This document shows positions 8,424-16,008 of a DNA stretch of 54,438 nucleotides, piece by piece. Each line of letters opens with the position of its first letter. Within the stretch, counting starts at the first letter, position 1. The notes under the pieces are model-generated. The model had not been told where the DNA came from, did not search any database, and saw nothing but the letters and a program-made list of their open reading frames with translations. The stretch is taken from NCBI RefSeq assembly GCF_000686665.1, contig NZ_JMLH01000014.1, forward strand, positions 1 through 54,438. Reading direction: 5' to 3'. This DNA is from Thomasclavelia saccharogumia DSM 17460. GTDB lineage: Bacteria > Bacillota_I > Bacilli_A > Erysipelotrichales > Coprobacillaceae. Both the position numbers and the translations under genes were made by a program.

Positions 8424-9932
8424 TTAATTTAATCCTTTAACATCGCTTTCTGTTAATTTTTCTCCAGCTTCAATTTTATCAATTACTTTTATTATTTTAT
8501 TTAAAACTTTCTTATCAGGAACAGTAATATATGTTTTCTTTCCCTTTTGAGAATAAGTATCATACGATATTTTACCTTCTCCTGTTACTTGAACATTAAA
8601 AATATCCCAATCTGCCATATCATCTAATTGCATATTTACTAAAGATTTAATATCATCACTTGTCATATCCGTTTCAAAACTTCCTTCAACAGCTGCTAAA
8701 ATATTATTATAATTAGTAATAATTTTAGGTGATATAGCTTTTTTTAGCATTGCCATCAACAATCTTTGTTGATTTTTTCCACGATCAAAATCGCCACCTG
8801 GTAAAGCATACCGCTCTCTTACAAAGCATAAAGCCTTGTCACCATCCATTTCATTTATTCCTTTTTTTATCTCATAATTGCCATGTAAAGTAGTAAATTC
8901 ATATGGTGATTCGACTTCAACTCCCCCCAAAGCATCAATAATATTAGTTATTCCGCTAAAATTTGTTTTAGCATAATAATTTATTTTCAAATCCAAGAAA
9001 TCTTCTAATGTTAAGATTGTTTCATTAATTCCATACATTGCCGAATGTGTTATTTTATCCATTTTTCCATTTCTATTTAAATTAACTTGCGTATCTCTTG
9101 GAACACTAACCAACAATACTTGTTTTTCAATTGGATTAACACAAACAACTAAATTAACATCTGCTCTTGAAATAGTCGATACTGATCCGTATGTATCGAT
9201 TCCTGTTATATATACGATAAATGGATTTTCCGTTACATCTGTCTTTGTGGTAACAGCATCTATTTTTTCTTGTACTTCCATTTTATAAATTACTCGAGTT
9301 TCATCACTAAAACTTTCATGATTTGTCTCTAATACCCCTAAATACGATTGATCAGCAATAATACAATCAACTTTTTCATCATATAATGCATCAGCCAGTT
9401 CTGCATAATCATCATAATTCTTTTTTTCTGGTGTCTCGTCAATTTTATCTTGAATTTGAGCAAGTGCATTAGTTATTTCAGAAATACTCTTATTATTTTC
9501 AATTCCAAAAGTCTTTCCTTTTAAATCATCAACATTTTTTATATTACTATCTTTCATTGCATATATAGCAATAATCCGAGTTTGCATAAATGCACTTGTA
9601 ATATTGTTTATAAAATTATCTCCAATTGACGCATAGATACTTCCTACAATAAACAATAATGACAACAAAACACTCGTTAATTTACTAAAAAAGACTCTTG
9701 AACGTTTTCCTGTTCGACGTTTTTTTCTAGCACCAGAAGTTATCCAGATCATCTCAATCAAAAGTAACAAAAATAACACTATCACAATTATAAAATAATA
9801 CTTAGATGGAAATATTTTAAGTATATATACATATCTTAGAAATACTATTGATGTGATTAACTGTAAAGTTAATATTATTCCTTTAGAAGTAAATTTAGAA
9901 AATAAACTCTTTTTCTTTTTTTTTCTCACCAT
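8424..9932 (-). CDS. LytR-CpsA-Psr (LCP) family protein, downstream copy
   Basis: LCP proteins transfer lipid-linked wall polymers (teichoic acid or capsule) to peptidoglycan. The 502-residue protein has a basic tail, three membrane helices (about 20-38, 44-65, 85-103), then about 110 residues resembling the lobes of a solute-binding protein (DLKGKTFGI ... YDDYAELADALYDEKVDCIIADQSY), then the LCP catalytic domain from about 235. Conserved arginines and acids are present (SRADVNLVV, SVPRDTQV, CFVRERYALPGGDFDRGKNQQ). It is a tandem duplicate of the gene at 10028-11524, clearly similar along its whole length. It has its own promoter and the upstream gene has a terminator, so the two may be expressed separately. 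Confidence 0.88.
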   Translation of the reverse strand: MVRKKKKKSLFSKFTSKGIILTLQLITSIVFLRYVYILKIFPSKYYFIIVIVLFLLLLIEMIWITSGARKKRRTGKRSRVFFSKLTSVLLSLLFIVGSIYASIGDNFINNITSAFMQTRIIAIYAMKDSNIKNVDDLKGKTFGIENNKSISEITNALAQIQDKIDETPEKKNYDDYAELADALYDEKVDCIIADQSYLGVLETNHESFSDETRVIYKMEVQEKIDAVTTKTDVTENPFIVYITGIDTYGSVSTISRADVNLVVCVNPIEKQVLLVSVPRDTQVNLNRNGKMDKITHSAMYGINETILTLEDFLDLKINYYAKTNFSGITNIIDALGGVEVESPYEFTTLHGNYEIKKGINEMDGDKALCFVRERYALPGGDFDRGKNQQRLLMAMLKKAISPKIITNYNNILAAVEGSFETDMTSDDIKSLVNMQLDDMADWDIFNVQVTGEGKISYDTYSQKGKKTYITVPDKKVLNKIIKVIDKIEAGEKLTESDVKGLN

Positions 9933-9954
9933 TTTTCACCCCATAAACACTCCT

Positions 9955-9982
9955 ATCTTAACATACTAGTATGTCATATCAA
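9955..9982 (-). promoter_or_regulatory. Promoter with a palindrome in its spacer, before the downstream LCP gene
   Basis: On the minus strand: TTGATA (9977-9982), a 16-base spacer, TAAGAT (9955-9960). The spacer contains the perfect 14-bp palindrome ACATACTAGTATGT (9961-9974), a plausible operator. Transcription would start about 15 bases before the ATG. Confidence 0.45.
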
Positions 9983-10003
9983 AGAGAAATTTAGCTTATA
10001 TAG

Positions 10004-10028
10004 AAAGAGCTTCATAAAGAAGCTCTTT
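10004..10028 (-). terminator. Terminator of the upstream LCP gene
   Basis: AAAGAGCTTC pairs with GAAGCTCTTT (10004-10013 / 10019-10028). It begins within the stop codon of the LCP gene at 10028-11524. Confidence 0.65.
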
Positions 10029-11524
10029 TAGTTTCCTAATCCTTCTATATCATTCTCATTGATTTCATCACCTTGTTCTACAGTATCAATAAGTTTTTTG
10101 ATTTTTTTAACCTGTTTCGTATCAGGTTTCATAACGTAAACCTCTGTTCCCCACATTGAATATGTTTTGGTAGTTTTATACCCCTGACCTTGAACTTGGA
10201 CATTATATACTGACCAGTCAGCCATATCATTTAACTGCATATTAAGTAACGATCTAATTTCTTTACTCGACATATCAGTTTCAAAACTTCCTTCGATTGC
10301 ACTTAAAATGTTATTAAAATTAGTAATAATTTTAGGTGACATAGCTTTATCAAGCATTGCTTTTAATACTTTTTGTTGATTTCTACCACGATCAAAATCA
10401 CCATTTGGCAATGAATATCTTTCTCTTACAAAGCATAATGCTTTGTCACCATCCATTTCATTTATTCCTTTTTCTATTTGATAATTACCATGCAACGTTT
10501 TAAATTCGTAATCAGACTCTACTGTGATTCCACCTAAAGCATCAACAATATTTGTCATTCCACTAAAATTAGTTCTCGCAAAATAATTTATCTGTACATC
10601 TAAAAAATCTTCAATAGTACTAATTGTCTCACTTGTTCCATAAATTCCTGTATGTGTTAATTTATCCATTTTTCCATTTTTATTTAATTCAATTTCACAA
10701 TCACGAGGGATACTGGTCATTAAAATCTGTTTTGATTTAGGATTAACTGTTACTATTAAATTGACATCACTTCTTGCTACTGTATTAACACTTCCATAGG
10801 TATCGATTCCTGTTACATACACTGTAAATGGTTTTTCTGTTACATCTGTATTTTTTGTAGTAACGCTTAGTTTAGCATCGTATTCATAAGACTTTATAAT
10901 CTTTGTATCATCATCAAAACTTTCATGATTAGCTTCTAACATTGATTTATATTCTTGTCCGACAATTATTGCATCTACTTCATCATTGTATAATGCATCA
11001 GCAAGACTTGAATAATCATCATATTTAGTCGATTCCTGTTCTCCAATTTCATCTTCCATATCTGATATAGCTTTAGCTATCGTAGTTGAATCATTCTGAT
11101 ATGAAACACCAAATTTTTTTCCATCTAAATCGCTTAATTTATTGGCTTCACTCTTTTTCATTGTAATTACAGAAATTAGATATTTTTGTGTTTTAGCATC
11201 AGACACATTATCTAAAAAATTATTACTTCTAATTATATATGTCGTACCAATCATTAATACAATACTCATAATCAAACTAATAATTTTTGTTATGATCGAT
11301 CTTTTACTATGTAATCCTTGTTTCTGTCTTTTTTGACCACTTCTCATAATAAAAAAGAAAATTATGATCAACAAACACGGCACAATTGTAGCTGGAGCTA
11401 AATATTTTACTGGAACTAAATCTAATTTAAATATAAAATATATAAATATCGCAGTTGCAATTAATTGTACTGTTAAAATCAAATATTTAGAAGTAATAAA
11501 TTTTATAAACTTATTTTCTTTCAT
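10028..11524 (-). CDS. LytR-CpsA-Psr (LCP) family protein, upstream copy
   Basis: A paralogue of the next gene, 498 residues, with the same order: three membrane helices in the first 105 residues, a solute-binding-like segment (SDLDGKKFGV ... YDDYSSLADALYNDEVDAIIVGQEY) and the LCP domain from about 230 (SDVNLIVTVN, TSIPRDCEIELN, CFVRERYSLPNGDFDRGRNQQ). Its role should be ligation of wall polymers to peptidoglycan at the outer face. The start is clear: GAGGAGG lies 5 bases before the ATG. The presence of two copies suggests different polymers or conditions, as in other Firmicutes with several LCP proteins. Confidence 0.88.
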   Translation of the reverse strand: MKENKFIKFITSKYLILTVQLIATAIFIYFIFKLDLVPVKYLAPATIVPCLLIIIFFFIMRSGQKRQKQGLHSKRSIITKIISLIMSIVLMIGTTYIIRSNNFLDNVSDAKTQKYLISVITMKKSEANKLSDLDGKKFGVSYQNDSTTIAKAISDMEDEIGEQESTKYDDYSSLADALYNDEVDAIIVGQEYKSMLEANHESFDDDTKIIKSYEYDAKLSVTTKNTDVTEKPFTVYVTGIDTYGSVNTVARSDVNLIVTVNPKSKQILMTSIPRDCEIELNKNGKMDKLTHTGIYGTSETISTIEDFLDVQINYFARTNFSGMTNIVDALGGITVESDYEFKTLHGNYQIEKGINEMDGDKALCFVRERYSLPNGDFDRGRNQQKVLKAMLDKAMSPKIITNFNNILSAIEGSFETDMSSKEIRSLLNMQLNDMADWSVYNVQVQGQGYKTTKTYSMWGTEVYVMKPDTKQVKKIKKLIDTVEQGDEINENDIEGLGN

Positions 11525-11687
11525 ATTGCCTCCTCAATTTCCCTTCTATTTTCAAATAATACCATATTATTTTTTATAATACAAATTTATGTTGAATTTA
11601 TAATGAATTTTAAGATTTTTGTAAGAATTGTATCAAAAATTTATGATAATTAAATTATAATACACAAATTTAAACTATTTAAGTTAT

Positions 11688-11857
11688 AATAGGTGTGAAA
11701 CTAATGCGTGCTTTGCATGGAGAATATCATATATTCGCACATGCGATGCAAAGGACGCATTAGTTTGATTGTACGAAATCGCAAGATTTTCGTGCAAGAA
11801 AACGTTAGTTTCACACCTATTGTACGAAAGAGTACCGTAGGTGCGATTTCGTACAAT
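11688..11857. repeat. Nested inverted-repeat element
   Basis: Three interlocked perfect inverted repeats occur in 170 bases. IR1: AATAGGTGTGAAACTAA (11688-11704) with its reverse complement at 11805-11821. IR2: ACTAATGCGT + CTTTGCAT (11700-11718) with complements at 11746-11764, enclosing a GAATAT/ATATTC hairpin. IR3: ATTGTACGAAATCGC (11768-11782) with its complement at 11843-11857. Shorter hairpins compete with IR3 (GTACGAAATC-GCAA-GATTTTCGTGC; GTACGAAA with TTTCGTAC). A degenerate direct repeat (ATTGTACGAAA) is also present. No T-run follows, so it is not a simple terminator. Confidence 0.85.
11704..11763 (+). CDS. Possible 19-residue ORF inside the inverted repeat
   Basis: An ATG at 11704, 8 bases after AGGTG, opens a 19-codon frame ending in TAG at 11761-11763. 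It begins MRALHGEYH and ends MQRTH. The frame exactly spans the IR2 palindrome. It could be a leader peptide or a by-product of the repeat; there is no similarity that I recognise. Confidence 0.2.
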   Translation: MRALHGEYHIFAHAMQRTH

Positions 11858-11986
11858 ATTTATTGAAAATATTATTTCATTATTATATTTTTATCCATAT
11901 ATAGACATTATTTATTTAATTCTATATTTAGCTATATCTAAATATCAAAAATATTATTTTACAGTTTTTTTAATAAAATTTATAGA

Positions 11987-11993
11987 TTCGACA
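11987..11993 (-). promoter_or_regulatory. Spo0A box (0A box) upstream of spo0A
   Basis: The reverse complement of TTCGACA is TGTCGAA, an exact match to the Spo0A core site (TTGTCGAAT in context). It lies 184 bases before the spo0A ATG, as expected for autoregulation. No other exact TGTCGAA was noticed in the window. Confidence 0.5.
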
Positions 11994-12016
11994 ACTATCG
12001 TGAATATCTTTAAAAT

Positions 12017-12035
12017 TTCGTGAAAAATTCACGAA
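12017..12035. promoter_or_regulatory. Palindromic CGTGAA operator candidate
   Basis: TTCGTGAA-AAA-TTCACGAA is a perfect dyad. Extra half-sites occur on both sides (TCGTGAAT just upstream, ACACGAAT just downstream). Four half-sites within about 50 bases suggest a binding site for a dimeric regulator of spo0A. Confidence 0.45.
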
Positions 12036-12176
12036 TAAACACGAATACTTTGCATATATTAAAAATTTAATTCACTAGTTTTCTAAATTACAAATTTTCT
12101 ATAAATAAAGCCTTTTATCTTTGTTACTGTATAAATATAATAAATTTTGTCACTAAAACGAAAGGGGAATACAAAG

Positions 12177-12992
12177 ATGACAGACATAAAAAAATACACA
12201 GTTTATATTTTAGAAGAAAATAAAGATTTATTAAACAGCATCAAAGATAGCTTAACTAAAACAACAAACTTTACAGTAATTGGTACAAGCGACAATGCTA
12301 CTACTTGTTTAAATTATTTATCAACTAATAATTGTGACTTATTAATTATTGATTTAATGCTTACTAATATCGATGGAATTGGTGTTTTAAATAAATTAAA
12401 AGAGATCAATAACCGTGCATATAATAAAGTTGTATGTATTACCAGTTTTACTAACCCACTAATTTGTGAAACATTAGAAAAATTAAATGTTAGTTACTGT
12501 TTTAAGCAGCCGTTTGATATCACTTATTTTACATCCACATTATCTTCAATAATGAAAATCACTTTAGAAGATATTAAAGATATGACTCAAGATGAGTCTG
12601 AAAAATATAAAAAAATCAAACTGGAAAATGAAATTACAGAAATATTACATGAAGTTGGTATACCTGCACATATTAAAGGTTATATGTACTTAAGAACAGC
12701 TATTCTATCAACTTATTATAATATCGAATTATTAGGTCAAGTTACTAAAGTACTTTATCCTGATATAGCTCGTCAATATAGTACAACTGCTTCTCGGGTC
12801 GAAAGAGCTATTCGTCATGCTATTGAAGTTGCCTGGAATCGTGGTAACACTGACGCAATTGATGATATCTTTGGCTATACAGTTAGTGCTACTAAATCTA
12901 AACCAACTAATTCTGAATTTATTGCTATGATTGCAGATAAGCTACGTTTAGAGCATCAAACTAAGGCTGCTAGTCGTCACAGTTACTTATAA
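12177..12992 (+). CDS. spo0A: Stage 0 sporulation protein A (Spo0A)
   Basis: Master response regulator of sporulation entry. Residues 1-120 are the receiver: acidic pair E13-E14, phospho-acceptor D59 ([13 protein letters not shown]), T89/S90, and K110-Q111-P112, where the Lys normally just before Pro is Gln with a Lys one place earlier. Residues about 155-265 are the Spo0A DNA-binding domain, very well conserved ([67 protein letters not shown]). The ATG at 12177 has AAAGGGG upstream; a longer frame from 12147 lies over the ribosome-binding site. It is convergent with a second Spo0A-like gene. Confidence 0.93.
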   Translation: MTDIKKYTVYILEENKDLLNSIKDSLTKTTNFTVIGTSDNATTCLNYLSTNNCDLLIIDLMLTNIDGIGVLNKLKEINNRAYNKVVCITSFTNPLICETLEKLNVSYCFKQPFDITYFTSTLSSIMKITLEDIKDMTQDESEKYKKIKLENEITEILHEVGIPAHIKGYMYLRTAILSTYYNIELLGQVTKVLYPDIARQYSTTASRVERAIRHAIEVAWNRGNTDAIDDIFGYTVSATKSKPTNSEFIAMIADKLRLEHQTKAASRHSYL

Positions 12993-13008
12993 TATCTAAA
13001 TTTAATAA

Positions 13009-13068
13009 GAAAAGAAGAAGTGAAATTATTGAACTTATCAATAAAATTATTTCTTCTTTTTATCTTTA
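13009..13068 (+). terminator. Terminator of spo0A
   Basis: A long imperfect hairpin (GAAGAAGTGAAATTATTG paired with CAATAAAATTATTTCTTC) ending in a T-run follows the spo0A stop. Confidence 0.55.
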
Positions 13069-13074
13069 TTCAAA

Positions 13075-13110
13075 TAAAAAAACAGTTTTAACTTAATTAG
13101 TATAAAACTG
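13075..13110 (-). terminator. Terminator of the second Spo0A-like gene
   Basis: On the minus strand CAGTTTTA pairs with TAAAACTG (13103-13110 / 13083-13090), followed by seven T residues. Confidence 0.65.
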
Positions 13111-13133
13111 CTAAATTGATACTTTTATAAAAA

Positions 13134-13880
13134 TTAGTAATTATACTTTGATATTATTAAATCAGCGATTTTAGAAATAAACTCTGAATTACATAATTTT
13201 TCTTTAGCTCTAAAACCAAAAATATTTTGTAATTCTTCCTGATCTCCATTTGACCAAGTTACTTTGATGACATGACGTATAGCTTGTTCTACTCTTGAAG
13301 CAGTAGTTGCATGATTCCTTGCAATACTAGGATACAACTCTTTCGTTATTTCACCTAATAAATTAATATTATTACAAACATTACTAATACCTGTTACCAA
13401 ATAATTGTATCCTTTTAAATGGCGTGGTACTCCTATATTTTCAAAAATTCTATTAATTTCATTCCTTATTACTACATTATAATGCTCTTTATCATCTACA
13501 AAACTATCTTTAGTAATACGATTTAATATTTCTATGAAGTAATTTAAATTAAATGGTTTTCTTAAACAATAATCAATAGCTAATTCATCTAACATTTCAA
13601 ATACTACTGAATTAAAATCGCTGATACATATTAATTTTTTAAATCCTTTAGGATTATCTTTTCTTAGCTGATTAATAATACCAACACCATCAATATTTGT
13701 TAATAATAAATCAATTATAAAAATATCAACTTCATGCTCTGCCAAATATTTTAAACATTGCATTCCATTTTCAAATGCAGCTATTACTTCATAAGTTCCT
13801 TTATTATTAATCTTTTTAATCAAACTTTCTTTCATTAAATGATTTTCTTCTAAAATTACGATACGTACTTTCTCATTCAT
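13134..13880 (-). CDS. Spo0A paralogue (receiver plus Spo0A DNA-binding domain)
   Basis: The 248-residue protein has the whole Spo0A architecture: receiver with E11-E12, D57 (IFIIDLLLTNIDG), S87 and K108-P109, and a C-terminal Spo0A domain (IGVPRHLKGYNYLVTG, LYPSIARNHATTASRVEQAIRHVIKVTW, FGFRAKEKLCNSEFISKIADL). The recognition region TTASRVE is kept, so it may bind the same 0A boxes. It lacks some basic and hydrophobic residues of the activating tail seen in the first copy. The ATG is 29 bases after the strong GGGGAGGAG site, and a 6-bp hairpin lies between them. The codon just before the ATG run is a TAG, so no earlier in-frame start exists. It may be an antagonist, a modulator, or a partner of Spo0A. 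Confidence 0.88.
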   Translation of the reverse strand: MNEKVRIVILEENHLMKESLIKKINNKGTYEVIAAFENGMQCLKYLAEHEVDIFIIDLLLTNIDGVGIINQLRKDNPKGFKKLICISDFNSVVFEMLDELAIDYCLRKPFNLNYFIEILNRITKDSFVDDKEHYNVVIRNEINRIFENIGVPRHLKGYNYLVTGISNVCNNINLLGEITKELYPSIARNHATTASRVEQAIRHVIKVTWSNGDQEELQNIFGFRAKEKLCNSEFISKIADLIISKYNY

Positions 13881-13918
13881 TTTTAATAACTAAGTGTTGA
13901 ATTACACTTCTCCTCCCC
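13881..13918 (-). promoter_or_regulatory. Shine-Dalgarno / hairpin / start arrangement of the Spo0A paralogue
   Basis: Minus strand order: GGGGAGGAG (13910-13918), AAGTGT-AATTCA-ACACTT hairpin (13892-13909), 11 bases, ATG. The hairpin contains GTG-TAA, a start codon followed at once by a stop, positioned just after the Shine-Dalgarno. Confidence 0.6.
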
Positions 13919-14191
13919 ATTAACTTTATCCTATTTTATAGTGTTTCAATATAAAATTATATTTTTTATTCAAGTTCTATTAATTTTGATACTCCAAATA
14001 TATAAATAAGTTTATCTATAAAATTATTGTTTTCACAAAAATTACCAATAAATAAAACTTGAAAATCCCTTAAATAAATAAAAAATTAAAAATATACTCT
14101 TATTTACTTTACCCCATAAACTAAAATATCTTATTTTTGCTCTAAAATCAATACTTTTATTAGCCAATTTTCAATAGACCATAATAGGTAT
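13919..14191. other. AT-rich intergenic region
   Basis: It separates the Spo0A paralogue from yggS. It should hold the promoter of the paralogue and the 3' end of yggS. I see no gene, no 0A box and no clear terminator. Confidence 0.5.
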
Positions 14192-14833
14192 TTATTCGAA
14201 TAAAGCACTACCTATTCTTATCATTGTAGCACCATATTCTAATGCTATCTGATAATCATTAGACATTCCCATTGATAACTCTGTCAAAGAATAATTTTTA
14301 TATTTATTTTTTAATTTCATTAATAAATTTTGCATCCTTTCAAAATACACTCTAGTTTTTTCGGGTTCAATATTGGGTGCCATCATCATTAATCCTTTAA
14401 CATTTATATGTGGATAATTATTTAATATATCAAATACCTCATCAATTTCTTCAATCTCAAATCCATGTTTACTTTCTTCTTTTGCTATATTAACTTGTAT
14501 CAAAATATTCATGACTAAATCATGTTTTTTTGCCTGCTTTTCGATTTCTTTAATTAAAGCATAGCTATCTACTGAATGAATCATAGTAACCTTATCGATA
14601 ATATATTTAACTTTATTTGGTTGTAATGTACCTATCATATGAAACTCACATTCACCATGATAATTTTCATATTTTTCTAAGAATGCCTGCACTCTATTTT
14701 CTCCAAAATATTTAACACCTAATTGTTCCAACTTGTAAATTTCTTCTATACCGACATACTTCGTTGCAGCAACTAATTTTGCTCCATTTAATTTATCTAA
14801 TATTTCTTTTACTGCTTGCTCATTTACATGCAT
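14192..14833 (-). CDS. yggS: YggS/PLPBP-family pyridoxal-phosphate homeostasis protein
   Basis: A 213-residue single-domain TIM-barrel PLP-binding protein that keeps vitamin B6 balanced rather than catalysing a known reaction. The PLP lysine lies in KLVAATKYV (near residue 26), followed by the family segments YFGENRVQAF, FHMIGTLQPNKVKYI, HSVDS, GLMMMAPN, and the C-terminal LSMGMSNDYQIALEYGATMIRIGSALF. AGGAG precedes the ATG. In many Firmicutes this gene lies with cell-division genes; here it stands alone. Confidence 0.9.
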   Translation of the reverse strand: MHVNEQAVKEILDKLNGAKLVAATKYVGIEEIYKLEQLGVKYFGENRVQAFLEKYENYHGECEFHMIGTLQPNKVKYIIDKVTMIHSVDSYALIKEIEKQAKKHDLVMNILIQVNIAKEESKHGFEIEEIDEVFDILNNYPHINVKGLMMMAPNIEPEKTRVYFERMQNLLMKLKNKYKNYSLTELSMGMSNDYQIALEYGATMIRIGSALFE

Positions 14834-14998
14834 TTTAGCTTCTCCTCATATCTTAAATTATTATTTTATTAATTTATATATTATCATTAATTATCCGTTT
14901 ATCACAGTAATTTTTTTATTTTATTTATACTTTTTTATTATCATTGTAAAACAAGATAAAAACCACAAACTAATCTGTCCTTTTTATTTTTGTCTAAT

Positions 14999-15026
14999 CT
15001 GTATATTTAAAAATATACAGTATAAT
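14999..15026 (+). promoter_or_regulatory. Palindromic operator next to a TATAAT -10 box
   Basis: A perfect palindrome with 10-bp arms (CTGTATATTT / AAATATACAG) and an AA centre spans 14999-15020; TATAAT follows at once (15021-15026). A repressor bound here would block the promoter of the ECF S-component gene. Confidence 0.5.
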
Positions 15027-15059
15027 GTTAATATGTTCAATGTAAGGGGGATTTTAAAT

Positions 15060-15656
15060 ATGAATTATAAAACTTTAAAAATTGCTACTGTAGGTTTAAT
15101 GGCTGCACTAGCATATGTATCTTTTACTTTTCTTCAAATTAAAATTGTTACTCCAGGGGGAACTACATCTTTTCATTTAGGAAATACATTTTGTATTCTT
15201 GCAGCTCTTTTATTAGGAGGAGTTCCTGGAGGATTAGCCGGAGCTATCGGCATGGGAATCGGTGATCTTCTTGATCCTGTGTATATTACTTACGCTCCTA
15301 AAACAATAATTTTAAAAATGTTGATTGGTATTATTACTGGAATAGTTGCCCATCGTGTTTTTAAAATTAATAACTGTAAAAGTAAATCTAAATTACTAAT
15401 TTATGTAATAGTTTCTGCTATTGCAGGAATGTTCTTCAACGTAATTGGTGAACCGTTATTTGGATATTTCTACAATTCTGTAATTTTAGGTGCTCCAGAA
15501 ACAGCTGCTGCTACATTAGCTAGCTGGAATGCTATTACAACTTCAGTGAATGCAATTATTACTGTTATTTTATCTTCAGCAATCTATATTATTATTAGAC
15601 CAAGACTAATAAAAAATAATATTCTAAAAAAATTAGCGCCTAAATATAAAGAATAA
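15060..15656 (+). CDS. ECF transporter S component
   Basis: Substrate-capture membrane subunit of an energy-coupling-factor vitamin importer. The 198-residue protein has five to six hydrophobic helices, with the helix-1 alanine pattern for T-subunit contact (ATVGLMAALAYVSF) and a GG(V)PGGLAGAIGMGIGDLLDP loop typical of the DUF1393/PF07155-like S components. The substrate cannot be read from the sequence. The ATG at 15060 follows AAGGGGG by 10 bases; the earlier ATG at 15033 overlaps that site. The ECF A and T subunits are not in the window, so it must use a shared module encoded elsewhere. Confidence 0.8.
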   Translation: MNYKTLKIATVGLMAALAYVSFTFLQIKIVTPGGTTSFHLGNTFCILAALLLGGVPGGLAGAIGMGIGDLLDPVYITYAPKTIILKMLIGIITGIVAHRVFKINNCKSKSKLLIYVIVSAIAGMFFNVIGEPLFGYFYNSVILGAPETAAATLASWNAITTSVNAIITVILSSAIYIIIRPRLIKNNILKKLAPKYKE

Positions 15657-15701
15657 TATCATGTTTTTTAGAAGAATATTACACTAATAAATTTGTTTAC
15701 T

Positions 15702-15725
15702 AAAGACCCTTAAGGGTCTTTATTT
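15702..15725 (+). terminator. Terminator of the ECF S-component gene
   Basis: A 20-base perfect palindrome followed by TATTTTAT. Confidence 0.75.
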
Positions 15726-15965
15726 TATCTATTAATAAACTAAATTTTCCATATTCATCCACCATTTAATTTATTTTTTACCTGCTAATTTAAAGCTTTT
15801 TTTATTATTTCTAGTAAAAAATAAATATCATCTTTTACTACTATTCTACTTTATTATATTTTAGCATTAGATTTTTATTATCCCATTATTTTTGCAGTTA
15901 ACTGACTATGATTATTATATTTTTGATGCTAAACTATATGTATAACACGCTGCATTTTTTTATAA

Positions 15966-15996
15966 TAATAAAAGAACAGCTAGTAACTGTTCTTTA
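15966..15996 (-). terminator. Terminator of metG
   Basis: A 9-bp stem with a 7-base loop, 13 bases beyond the metG stop, ending in T-rich sequence on the minus strand. Confidence 0.7.
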
Positions 15997-16008
15997 TTTC
16001 ATTTATCC

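Larger units (their letters stand above)
11525..12176. other. Regulatory intergenic region between the LCP gene and spo0A
   Basis: 652 bases with no ordinary gene. It holds, in order: the LCP leader; a nested inverted-repeat element (11688-11857); AT-rich sequence; an 0A box (11987-11993); a cluster of CGTGAA motifs around a 19-bp palindrome (12017-12035); and the spo0A leader with AAAGGGG before the ATG. Confidence 0.7.
15657..16008. other. Intergenic region with two terminators
   Basis: A perfect palindromic hairpin AAAGACCCTTAAGGGTCTTT (15702-15721) ends the ECF gene. AAAGAACAG / CTGTTCTTT (15971-15979 / 15987-15995) ends metG. The 250 bases between are AT-rich with no supported gene. Confidence 0.7.

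Noticed and set aside
11841-12023. 60-codon hydrophobic frame between the inverted repeats and spo0A
   Set aside because: GTG start within IR3, AT-rich composition gives long Ile/Leu/Tyr runs by chance, and the 0A box lies inside it.
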